Positions 5,950 to 17,500 of a DNA stretch of 42,988 nucleotides are shown here, in pieces (the stretch's first letter is position 1; each line of letters starts with the position of its first letter). The position numbers and the translations under genes were made by a program. The stretch is from an uncultured Prevotella sp. (GTDB lineage: Bacteria > Bacteroidota > Bacteroidia > Bacteroidales > Bacteroidaceae): contig URLI01000016.1 of NCBI GenBank assembly GCA_900548585.1, positions 1 through 42,988 of the forward strand, in the 5' to 3' direction. The notes beneath the pieces are model-generated. The model was not told the origin of the DNA. It saw nothing but the letters and a program-made list of their open reading frames with translations, and did no database searches.

Positions 5950-8173
5950 AATCTTCCCACCATACATTAATTTTATTTATCTTGTATTTATCCGTATTGT
6001 TTGACTTAATTAAATTCTCTAAAGAATTTGCACCATATTTTTGGTTGACAAATTTATTAAAATTACGAAATACAATAGATCCATTTTCTGCTTGTTTTTC
6101 TAAGGGAGAAGAATCATGACCACCAGATTCGATATATGAATACGCAAATTTTGTTAAATACGAACCAGTTCGATTTGCTGATTTTGGTATTATAACTGGA
6201 TCTTTTGAGTACATGGAAGCCTCAAGTAAAGTTTGATAATTAACATCTGCAAATTTGTTGCTTTCATCAATATGGTTTATGTGTCCAACTTCGTGGCTTG
6301 CAATATTAAGCCAAGCATAATAGTTTTGCCCTAAACTATTATCGTCAAAGAGGTTGTTGGTGAATGTTATAGCATAACCATTGCCTTGTGGTAGCGTGAT
6401 TCCACCATAGTGTTCACTACCATACCACGGATATGGGTGTGTAACACTGCGTTCGTAAACTTTTGCTTTTGCTATATTACTTTCATTTACGCCTGAAACA
6501 AGCGATAACAGATGAACTGCAACAGGAGTAAAGGTATAATAATTACTCTTCCACCACGATGTTTTATGTAGTTGTAATAAATGCTTTGGATACAATCCCA
6601 GAATATCTGCAAAAACGATAGGATTTCCGTTTGTATAAGTATATGCAGATACGCTAGGATACTTCTCCTGCATCGGATCCACACTCATCCATAAACTCAA
6701 CCTCGGCTCATAATATCTCGCACCATAGTAGTACATACCTGTTTCCTCATCAAATTCTTTTGCATTGAAGAGATAAGGCGTGTTCCAAGTATTGTTGCGC
6801 TCCTCTATGAACACCTCACCAAACGGCACATACTCGATGTGCTGTGCCACTTCACCGTCAAGATTGGTGATGTAGCTGGAGCTTCCTAAGTGGTCGGGGT
6901 GGTAGTAGAACTGCAACTTTTCGTTAGCACCACTGCCTTCACCTGCCCTTGTTCTGACCATCGCCCTTGTCTGTGCAGCCTCGGGGGTGTTGTCGTCACA
7001 GCAGAAACCCTTGCCGTTCACATAGTCGGTATTGTCCTGACCGTTGTAGGGGATGTCAAAGGTACGATAATTATCTTTAATTGCCTGCAACTGCTCGCCA
7101 TATTTTGTCTTATAGTCCACTTTCACACCATCTGCCTCATTACCTGCGTAAGGAATCTTTCTTGGGTCTGCACCATAGCTTGCCAAGTCGCCCAATTTAG
7201 AAACGATTCTTTGACTACCGATGTAGATATGCTTGGTGTACTTGCCGCCCTGTCCTGCAACGAGGTATGGGCTGACATACAGCGAGAAGCGTGCCGTACC
7301 CGTGTTACCACCCGAGAACTCGGAGTTGACAAAGATAGCTTCGTTTTCGCCCGAGGTCTTCACCGTGCGCTCGCCATCAGCATCATACCAATAGTTGCTC
7401 ACAAATCCGTTCTCATCTGCTGCCAACAAGCGGTTTTCTTCGTCCCAACGGTACTTCTGCTCGCTTGCCTTTTCATCTTCCTTGCCGTCACGCTTTACAC
7501 GAGAGGTATTGATATAGACAAGATTACCGTTAGCATCGTACTCATACTTGTGACCGTTGTTGATAGTCGTGCTGTCCGTAGGTGTCTCTTCCGTGCGGTA
7601 ATTGATGTCACGAACGTTGGCCAGTTGGAACTTCTTGCCCTCATCACTATTGTATGTGTAGATGAGGTCATAGCCTGCATTGAGGGTACCGTTGAACTGC
7701 ACGTTACTTTGCGTGAGGTGCTGCTTCTTGCTCGTGATGCGGTGCATGTTGTCGTAGCTCATGGCAAGGGTGTAGGACGCCGTCTTGCTGTTGGCTCCTG
7801 CATAGGTTCCCGTTGCACTTGCCAAACGATACAATGGGTCATAAGTATAACTGTGGCTCATCTGTCCACCTGCCTTGCCGCTCTGTGGGAGTGGAGCATT
7901 GTTCTGAACACCCAACACATTGCTCACGGCATCATAGCTGTAGGCATTGTCCATGATGCTCTTGCCACCTACATTGACCGCAAGGTTTTGTAGTCTGCGA
8001 CGCTGTGGGTCATAAGAGTAGAAGGTCTCCGCTCCGTTACAGTACTTCAGATAGGTACGTTGCTCGAATTTGTCGTAGCCAATCTTGTTCACATAGTCGT
8101 AGCTGTAGGACTTGTAACCACGCACATGATCCACCAGTCCACCGAGATTGTAAGAATTCAAATCATTTACCAT
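5930..8173 (-). CDS. Displaced RHS core fragment with HEXXH metallopeptidase tip (orphan cassette 1)
   Basis: A 747-aa protein. After seven unique residues it matches the full-length RHS protein from 'YNLGG.VDHVRGYKSY' onward. It keeps the last YD repeats and the core box ('YYHPDHLGSSSYITN', 'EETGMYYYGARYYEPRLSL', about residues 425-515), then diverges after 'VFADILGL'. The roughly 220-residue tip carries 'ASHEVGHINH' (HEVGH at about 627-631), a zinc-metallopeptidase HEXXH motif. A later 'SPLEKQAE' (about 690-696) could supply the third ligand. It has no signal peptide, SpvB or FG-GAP regions. The ATG overlaps the stop of the preceding lipoprotein gene by 7 nt, so some coupled translation is possible. 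It probably works as a recombination donor of an alternative toxin. Confidence 0.85.
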   Translation of the reverse strand: MVNDLNSYNLGGLVDHVRGYKSYSYDYVNKIGYDKFEQRTYLKYCNGAETFYSYDPQRRRLQNLAVNVGGKSIMDNAYSYDAVSNVLGVQNNAPLPQSGKAGGQMSHSYTYDPLYRLASATGTYAGANSKTASYTLAMSYDNMHRITSKKQHLTQSNVQFNGTLNAGYDLIYTYNSDEGKKFQLANVRDINYRTEETPTDSTTINNGHKYEYDANGNLVYINTSRVKRDGKEDEKASEQKYRWDEENRLLAADENGFVSNYWYDADGERTVKTSGENEAIFVNSEFSGGNTGTARFSLYVSPYLVAGQGGKYTKHIYIGSQRIVSKLGDLASYGADPRKIPYAGNEADGVKVDYKTKYGEQLQAIKDNYRTFDIPYNGQDNTDYVNGKGFCCDDNTPEAAQTRAMVRTRAGEGSGANEKLQFYYHPDHLGSSSYITNLDGEVAQHIEYVPFGEVFIEERNNTWNTPYLFNAKEFDEETGMYYYGARYYEPRLSLWMSVDPMQEKYPSVSAYTYTNGNPIVFADILGLYPKHLLQLHKTSWWKSNYYTFTPVAVHLLSLVSGVNESNIAKAKVYERSVTHPYPWYGSEHYGGITLPQGNGYAITFTNNLFDDNSLGQNYYAWLNIASHEVGHINHIDESNKFADVNYQTLLEASMYSKDPVIIPKSANRTGSYLTKFAYSYIESGGHDSSPLEKQAENGSIVFRNFNKFVNQKYGANSLENLIKSNNTDKYKINKINVWWEDYENQNK

Positions 8174-8598
8174 GGCTTTATCTTTAGATATCCAAAAGAC
8201 CTAGGGTACTTTTCTATAAAATAGCTAATGTCGCATTTTTCTTGACTATCTATTCCTATTAAGAGATACCCTTTGACACTCATTTTTTTTGATTGACTTA
8301 AAAGTGTAAGGGCTTTGAAAACAGACACGTCACCTTTTTCCCGTAATATTTCTAGTAAAATTTGTCCATGTTCTGAACCTGTTGAACAAGTGGAAAAATA
8401 ATCTATGCTTAAGAAATGAGATAAGTCCTCTACGTTATTTGAATCCAAAGACTGATTCAATAATCTTACATACGAATTATAATGCCCTGTTCTTACAAGC
8501 TCTTGTTTTAATTCTTGAGGTATTGCTATTCTTGGCTCTAATGTACAAGAATAGCAATGCCATAGAAATAGAAAGCAGAGGAGATATTTATTTTTCAT
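8167..8598 (-). CDS. Lipoprotein, probable immunity protein for the L,D-transpeptidase-like RHS tip
   Basis: A 143-aa protein with a short signal peptide and lipobox ('FLFLWHCYSC'), so a lipid-anchored envelope protein. The rest is alpha-helical in character ('RLLNQSLDSNNVEDLSHFLS', 'ILLEILREKGD') with two further cysteines. It starts at an ATG that overlaps the TGA of the 3,320-aa RHS gene (ATGA, 4 nt), the usual arrangement for a toxin-immunity pair. A periplasmic location fits a toxin that attacks peptidoglycan. No known immunity family is assigned; function rests on context. Confidence 0.65.
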   Translation of the reverse strand: MKNKYLLCFLFLWHCYSCTLEPRIAIPQELKQELVRTGHYNSYVRLLNQSLDSNNVEDLSHFLSIDYFSTCSTGSEHGQILLEILREKGDVSVFKALTLLSQSKKMSVKGYLLIGIDSQEKCDISYFIEKYPRSFGYLKIKPW

Positions 8599-11500
8599 CT
8601 ATTTCGAACTTTTAGAACGCCAAACTTAATCTGCTTACCAGGGAAATACCTATGTAATCCACGATTGTCGGGGACTTTCTCCGTTTTTGTATGACTTATC
8701 ACATTATGAATTATATGCCATTCCTGTTCCCTTTCCTCAGGGGATAGCGTGTTGCTTCTACAAACCGTAACACAGCCCCAACTTACATTTCCAGGATGAA
8801 GATTGTACCCACTTCTTTTTTCACCTTGACTATTTATTTCACCAGGTCTATCATCAATTTTGTCATATGGAGAATCATCAATAGGATCTAATACGAAAAA
8901 CAAGGCATGGTCAGGATTTGTATTCCCTTTATTTTCCAGAATATTATATGTACCCGCAGAAATCGCCTTCTCTTTAGGATTTCCATTATGTACAATCTGC
9001 CCATTCTCAAAATGACCTCCTGTAAAGACACCTTTTACAAGAATACCATAGTTATATTTTTTCATATCTGCTTTTGTTAACTTAGAAAAAGTCAAGGCAT
9101 CTACGAACTTATAACGCAATCTTTTGTTAATCTTGCTGATGTTTGGTATTATTTTAAGTTGTCCAGAAGCTTTATTGAACACTGCATAAACTTGTTTTCC
9201 ATCAGGATCGACTAAAGTTATTGGTGACTGGTAGCAATATACATATGGATTTAGATTTCTAAAATTATAAAATCCATCATTGTGCTGACCATCAAGATAG
9301 TTTTCACCATTTCGTGGGTCATAATTAGAGATTGGGTCCACACTCATCCACAGACTCAACCTTGGATCATAGTACCGTGCCCCATAGTAGTACATACCCG
9401 TCTCCTCATCCAGCTCTTTGGCATTGAAGAGATAAGGCGTGTTCCAAGTGTTGTTGCGCTCCTCGATGAATACTTCTCCAAATGGAACGTATTCGATGTG
9501 CTGCGATACTTCGCCATCAAGGTTGGTGATGTAACTACTGCTACCCAAGTGGTCTGGATGGTAGAAGAACTGCATCTTCTCGTACTCGTCGTTGGGCTTG
9601 AAGTTGCCGTTTGCAGCCCTTGTGCGTGCCATAGCCCTTGCCTGTGCTGCCTCCGGCGTACCATCATTGCAGCAGAAGCCTTGACCATTCACGTAGTCAT
9701 CGTTGTCCTTACCATTATATGGCAAGTCAAACGTTTTGTAATTGTCTTTAATGGATTGTAACTGCTGGTTGTACTTATCCTTGTAGTTAATGGTAAGACC
9801 ATCAGCTTCATTGCCTGCATACGGTATTCGTCTTGGGTCTGCGCCATAGCTTGCGAGGTCGCCAAGCTTGCTGACAATTCTCTGGCTACCTACATAAATG
9901 TGCTTCGTATATTTGCCACCTTGCCCTGCCACGAGGAATGGGCTGACATAGAGCGAGAAGCGTGCCGTACCGGTGTTGCCACCCGAGAACTCGGAGTTCA
10001 CATAGATGGCTTCGTTCTCACCGCTGGTCTTCACCGTGCGCTCACCATCGGCATCATACCAATAGTTGCTCACAAAGCCGTTTTCATCGGCAGCCAACAA
10101 GCGATTTTCCTCGTCCCAACGGTACTTCTGCTCACTTGCCTTTTCATCCTCCTTGCCGTCTTTCTTTACACGAGAGGTATTGATATAGACAAGGTTTCCG
10201 TTGGCATCGTAGATGTACTTGTGTCCGTTGTTGATGTTCGTGCTGTCCGTAGGAGTTTCTTCCGTGCGGTAGTTGATATCACGAACATTATCGAGCTGGA
10301 ACTTTCTGCCCGCATCCTTGCCGTAAGTATAGGCGAGTTCATAGCCTGCGTTGAGCGTGCCCTCGAACTGCACACCTGTCTGCGAGAGATGTTGCTTCTT
10401 ACTCGTGATGCGATGCATGTTGTCGTAGCCCATAGATAACGTATAAGAAGCGGCTTTATTGTCCGTTCCCTTATAAGTTCCCGTTGCGCTTGCCAAACGA
10501 TACAATGGGTCATAAGAGTAACTATGGCTCATCTGTCCGCCTGCCTTGCCACTCTGTGGGAGTGGAGCATTGTTCTTAATACCGAGCACGTTGCTCACTG
10601 CGTCGTAGCTGTAGGCATTGTCCATAATAATACCTGCCTTGGTATTCACCACGAGGTTCTGCAAACGTCTGCGTGCAGGGTCATAGCTATAGAACGTTTC
10701 CGCTCCGTTGCAGTATTTGAGGTAAGTGCGCTGCTCAAACTTATCATAGCCAATCTTGTTCACATAGTCGTAGCCGTAGGACTTGTAACCACGGACGTGG
10801 TCTACCTGCCCACCGAGGTTGTAGCCGTAGGTTACCTTTTCCTCATCGGGGTAAATCATTTCCAATAGGCGATTATGGCTGTCGTACTTCCACTGTGTCA
10901 CGTATGTTGCCACTGCCTGATTAGGCACAATCAGCGTGCGCACCGTCTTGGTAACCTCACCCATCTTACCATAGTAATACTCGATCGCGCCACTGCCGTC
11001 CTCACGAAGCATCAATCTGCCGATACGGTTGTAAGAAGAGTTGATACCACCGTAATGGTACTTCACGTTATTTTCCGGATGGTCGGGATAGTTGATAGCC
11101 GTCAGACGACCGTAGTCATACTCGTAATTGATGGTCCTGCCTTCCTTCTTGAGGTTGGCTGTCTGCTTGGTTATCACATTGCCCAAAGCATCGTAGGTAA
11201 AGATGGTGATACCGCTTGCAGGGTGATTTACCTCTGTGCGACGGTCACCCATATCATAGACGGATGTCGTTACGTTGCCCTCGGTGTCTGTTACCTTGAC
11301 CAATCGGTCGATACCATCATACTCGAAAGAAGTGGTAATGATACCATCGGGTCCGCTGAGTTGCTCGGTCTTCACGGTCTTGCCACTACCATCGGTATAG
11401 GTAGCCTGACGATTACCCAACGCATCAGTTACAGTCGTTACGAGTGCATTGCTACCTGCGTCCGTAGAGTATTCCGTCTTGGTCTCAGCATTGTCCGGAA

Positions 11501-14500
11501 GTGTTACTTTCATGGCACGGTCAAGCACGTCATAAACCGTTACGGTTGGCGACATGTTGTCAAAAGCCTTGTTGAAAGTTGTCTTGTTTCCCACTGCTTC
11601 GGTTACAGGGTAGTAAGCCTTAGCCACACGACCGAAAGCGTCATAGATATTGCGTCCGCTGACAATCATCACGTTCTCGTCTTTCGGAGCACTACCCTTG
11701 GCTGCTGTCGTTACCACACCGTCTTTCTTCACTTGAACGGGACGCCCGAAGCCGTCCACAAAGGTTACAGTCTCCATATCATCGCTTGGGTGCTGTATGT
11801 CGTAATGCTTCGTCACTGCGTAAGCAGGCGATGTAATACCATTGGTGCCGAAAGTAGCCTTAGGCTGATAGTCAAAGGCAATGATGTACGGCACACCTGT
11901 TGCCAACTCATTAGGACCACGCACAGCTTTCACACGTCCGAGGTTGTCTATATCCGTTTCATAATAGAAGTGGTTGAGATCCATACGGCGGAGTGCCATA
12001 CCATAGCGGTAGTCGAAGTTGGCAGCCTCGCTACGGTAGCCAAATGCATCGTCTATGCGCTCCACATACATATTCATCACCGGCTCATAGCGGTAGGTGT
12101 ACCACATGCGCTGTCCTTTGCTGTTAGCAGGAAGCGTGGTCTTGATAATGTTGCCGTAAGCATCATAAGTATAGTCAGAGACAGCTTCGCCGCTTCCGAG
12201 TTGTTGTTTAATCTGCGTAATATGGTCGGCATAGTTCAAATCGTAAGTCGCAGAAACTTGATGATAAGTCTTACCATCACCGCCTGTTACGGTTACGTTG
12301 GTAGGTAGCCCGAAGATATGTTTGTTATCATTGTGAGCATATTGTATTGCGGTTTGGTAGTCGAACTTACCCGAACCGTCAGCACCCAACTTGCCCTTAT
12401 CACTGAACTTGTAGGACTTCAGCTCTCCGTGATAGCCTGTGAGGTAATACTCGTTCCAAGCCTCAGAGGTGGTGATACCGGTTGCCTGTCCCTCATACTG
12501 TTTATTGGCGGTATAGCGTAGCGGCACGAAAGCGGAAGCGCGGTCGCTACAGAGTTTCTTCTGTTTGTTGAAAGTATAGCTGTCACCGTTGGCTGTGATA
12601 TAATAGCCGTCATATTCATTGCGTGTCTCGGTGTACTTGTTGCCTTTGGCATCCTCTACAGACGCTCCAAGCTCATTGCCCTGTGCATAGTAGGTGGACA
12701 CATCGTAGAGCTGCACAGCCTGACGATAGACTGCGGATTCACCCTGTTCGGTGTCGATATTCTTGGTTACGACCTTTCCAAAACCGAGGAACTCACGCTC
12801 GTGGCGATCTTTCTGTCCATCTGAATAGGCAAACATCGTCTTCATCATCGGTCCATCATCACGGATACCATCGTCAATGGTTACGGACGACATTACCCAT
12901 TTACCACCGGGCAGGCCGTAGGTAGGCGTGCTGTGTTCGTAGTCCAATGTAAAGGTTCCGCCAAGGGAGTTGGTCACGCTCTTGAGCATGTTCGTTCTGC
13001 CGATGGCAGAACGGGTTACTTTCAGTTCACTTTCCTTATCGGATTCTACGATGTCGAGGTAGCCGTCTCCGTCTACGTCTTGCAAAGCGTAGGTTGTACG
13101 GTTGATGGAGTGTCCTGTGCTTGCGCCTGGATTCAAACAAATTTTGATAACTGGAGTAGGCATAGGAGTGAAAATCGTATAGGTAAATGCTCCATTAACT
13201 GATTCTGCTGTAGAGATGTTCTCACTCAACAACGAGGTTCCTTTCCAGAGAATGCCATCGGTAAATCCGTCTCCTTTATTCAAGGCGACAAAGACTTTAT
13301 CGTCTGTCATCCAGACCTTATCGGGCAAGCCATCGGAATTGATATCCATCAAATCATATTCTTCTACACCGCGAGAGGATACCAAACCAACTCCTCCACT
13401 AATACTCCCCGAAGCTTTTACTATACTTTTCTTATCTTCTGTAATATGTTTTTTTGCAAAAATCGTATCACCAGCACCTATACTTATGTTGTAAGATCTT
13501 GTCTTTCCGCCCTGTAAGCGGTCTATATCCCATGCTATAGGATCAGTAAACGAATATCCAAGGTTCAATCGAACTCTTCTATCAGTCAGAATTTTATCGG
13601 GGAGTCCATCCCCATTGATGTCCATGAATGTTTCTACAGCATCTTCTGTATTCTCAGGAATATTACCAGATATGGATATTTTGGCAAGGAAAGATGTACG
13701 CAGGTTATTGAGAACTTTTTTGAGTCCAGTATTCATTTGCATACCAGTAGAACCACCTTTGGAGGGTGTCATCATATCCAAGAGTGCAACACCCGAAGCT
13801 ACAGGGTTTCCACCTGCTCCCCAAGCTTTGGAACTATGCGTTCCAGTGGTTTTACCCATACCACCATATTTCTCTCCACTGAGACCGCCTTGAGTGTTGG
13901 TATATTGAATAGTACCGCCTGCGATAATGTCCGGATAACCGTCGCCATTCATATCCGTCATGGTAACATCTGTTGTTGATGTTCCTCCTGCTTCATTGTA
14001 GGTAATTCCCATACTACCTCCTTGCTTGACTGTACTTTTGCTGGTTGATACCAGTGTCACAGCAGTGGCTCCTGTTCCTTGCAAACAATCTCCTGTAAGT
14101 GCCGCTGTTTCTGTACTACCTTCTAAAGGATTTGTCAATATGACTTGCTGCTCACCCAATCGAGCAGTCCCCATCGTATCTGCCGTCAGATAAATGAATT
14201 CATTCTGACCTATCCAGCGTGCAAAGGTCATTTGGTCTGTGCCAATAGGTGTAAACGCCATGGTTCTCGGATCCAGTTTGGCATCCTTGCTGTCGGGAAG
14301 TTTCAGCAGTGATTCGTCAATAGGCTTGCCATACCTGCCTTCGGAGGCATTATAGGCAAAACCGCCCCAGCCACGATACAGCATACCCATACCGGTATTG
14401 TCACTTTGGGCATAGAAGCCCGCCTGTGCTGTGCCTGTACCGCTTACCGTAGCCATCGAGGTTACTGCCTGTCCCGATATGTTTCCTGAATAGGAGTAGT

Positions 14501-17500
14501 CTATCCATATCTTGCCTGCACTGACACCTGTGATTGTCAGCGGGTCTCCTGAAAGAGAACCGCCATTGAGCGTATAGGTCTTCTTGCCGAGCAACTTGTC
14601 AGCCGTCTTGACGGTCATCGTCACCGTTCCGCTTGCCGTCGGGGGAACGACGGTAATGCTTGGGGTTACAGACAATGATGCCGTATTGGAGCCCAGTACA
14701 ACGGGCTTTCCCTCATTGACCATATCGGCAAAGAGAACATAATGGGCAGCCCCTGCCGTTTGCTGCTTGCTGCCATCCTTGGCGGTCACTTCCACCTGCG
14801 GTGTCCATCTGACTTTCGACCAGTCCACGTTGGAAGTGGAGCTGACCTCAAACTTCAAATTGGTATAACTGTCAGGATTGGGGATTGTCTGTTGGAGTTC
14901 TCCGTCAAACGCTTCATTCCACGCAAAGGTCCGGGTGTATATTTCCTTTTTCCGGTACTTGGGATTCTTATTTCCCAAACTGTCCGTCTCGTTATTGGAT
15001 GCGTAGACCTTGAGTGTTACATCATCAGTCGTTACGGGTTTGGTAAACTTTCCGGAAAGCCCCAATGAGATGCTTTCTGCAATGTTGGCCACAGTGTGGG
15101 CATCATAGATGGCTTCCTCCTCCGATTTGTACACCGTGGTGGAGAGACCGTCGGGAAGTTTCTCTTCCGTTCCCGCATAGGTGATGACGGGTGCCCATTT
15201 CACGTTGTCGAAAGCGCCGTTGCTTGTTTCCTCGGTACCGCTCTGCACGCGGAAGTAGATTCTATCTCCTTTCTTGACGGCGATATCCTGTGCCGTTGCA
15301 TTATAGGCTGTGGCGTCGCCCTTGGCAATTTTCTTGTTCCAGAGTTCCGCACTGCCTTTCTGAATGGCCACGCGCACACCGTCTGCATGGGCATACTCAT
15401 CCGCATCATAATCCCCCATCGGGGTAATCAGGCTGACTGTACCGGAGATGCTGACGGTTCCATTCTTGGGAGCCTGCCAGACACGCACCATGTCCTCCAT
15501 CGGAGAGGATTTAATCAGTTCTGCCTGCTCGGCAGGGTCTATCTGGATGACAGAGGCGTCTATCTTGCCGCTGTAGATAATCGGACTCGGCGTATCGGCA
15601 CTGCTCAGGGTGAAAGTTGGAATGGCATTGCCGGATTTATCGAACTCTATATGATTGAAATAAACCTTTCCGCCCGATACAAGGTCTACCAGACCATCGC
15701 CGTTGATGTCGGAGAGGTATTCCGTTGTCTTGGTTTTGGTCGAAGAGAAATCAACACCTACTTCTGCCGTGAATAACTGATAACCTACAGTGGCTTTTGC
15801 CCCTCCATTATGTGTAGAACTTGTGATCTTGGAGAAACTGGAGACACCCACAATGCGTGCATCATCTCCATATAGTACTTCACCTTTAGGAGAAGTAGGT
15901 ATCTGAGGACGATAATAAAGGGCCCCACCTTTTCTAAAAACCTTGTCAGGAAGTCCATCACCATTGATATCCACCAAAGTAGAGACTCCATTGCTCTTAT
16001 CCAAAGAATATCCGTAAGATGCTCCTATGGTATTTCCTTTCCATTTATCTCCATCCATCGGACCTACACCAGCATAGAATGAACCACTGAGGGAGAAACT
16101 CGTTGTTCCACCAAGGGCACTAGGTTTGTCAGAAAATGCTTTGCTGACAAATTGCAATGGATTCAAGAAGTCTGCTCTCAAATGATCGTTATGCGTATTC
16201 CATCTCTCCTGCTTGTCCTTGAAGGGCACATAGTTCTTGTCCGACTGCACGTCATCATAATAGTCGAAGTTCTGGAAGGACACTTCCGCACCCTTGTCGT
16301 CAAGTTGCCTCACACCCGTGAGCACGTCCTTGTGGAACGCACCCTCCCTGTAGGCGAAGGCATAGCTTCTCAGCTCCGAGCCTTGGAAGTTCACCTTTAC
16401 CTTTTCCAGCAGTCGGTTGGACGAGGTGAGGTAGCCGTAGCGGGCGTTGTTGGTCTTGAGGTGTTTTTCCTTACTGCCCTCGAATGCTACCACGGTATGG
16501 GGCTGCTGTCCGCTGTTACCTGCATGTATTTCCTTGAGATAGATGGCTTTTGCCATGAGCCCCCCTCTGACAGGCTCGTCTGCGGTCTCATAGACGTACT
16601 CGATGTAGTCGCCATGAGTCTCCTCCACACGTTTTAGTTTCCACTCAGAGATAACCTCGCGTGTGTTGCCGCCAAGGTCTGTTATTGTGCCTTTGAGGAC
16701 TGCTCCCTCGCCACCATAGGTGTACTTGACGCCTTGCTTGTCAGTTACCTCCCATGAGTAGTCGGCAGGTGAGCTGCCCTTACGGATGATACGGCTAAAG
16801 TCGCCGCCTTGACGGGTGTAGAACTGGCGGTCAGCCTTGCGTGGCATCTTCTCACCACGGTGGGCAACGCCCATCTTGCCGTCTTCGCCCATAGTGGAGA
16901 GCATAGAGCCGGATATGAGGTAGGTCTCGGTCTCCTTCTCCGTGTCATAGCGCGGTACACCCCAACGGGTATCAAGCGTAATGGAAGGAACGGAGAGGTT
17001 CCAGCCCTCGCCGAGCCATCCGCTGCCACCCTCACTGCTGTACTGAATGCCTAAGGACGGTGCCATGCCATTGCGGGCAGGGGGCATTTCAAAGCCATAC
17101 TGCAAGCTGGCAGAACCTCGGTTGTTCGCCGTCGGAGGGGTGATGAGGTTGATATTCGCCGTCGGGTCTGCCGCTTTGATGTCGTTCATCATCGTCGGGG
17201 TAAATCCGTCGGTCTGGGGTGACTCCGGTGCCTTGATGACACCGTTGATCATATCGGTGAAGTGCGTGGTGCGTGACACGACGCAGGTCTCCTTCTTATC
17301 CACCCTGACTCTTTCCAGTGCCACCCAGTGCTTGGTATTCTTGTCGAAGTAATAGGTATTGATATCGTCTTCTGTAAAACCGCTCGGGATTCGCGTGCGG
17401 TCGTATTTTATCTTCACCGTCGCACCCTTGCCCTCGAAGTGGTTGCCGTGGGGCAGAAAGCGGTAGCCGTCTCCCTTGGCGGTGACGTTGGTCATGCCAT

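Noticed and set aside
6890..7993. A 367-codon plus-strand frame
   Set aside because: Antisense of the RHS core in the 747-aa cassette; a similar frame appears opposite the same core in the other copies, as expected for a shadow.
10875..12308. A 477-codon plus-strand frame inside the RHS gene
   Set aside because: It lies antisense to the YD-repeat region; the repeated, cysteine- and histidine-rich composition is that of an antisense frame of a repeat-rich gene.
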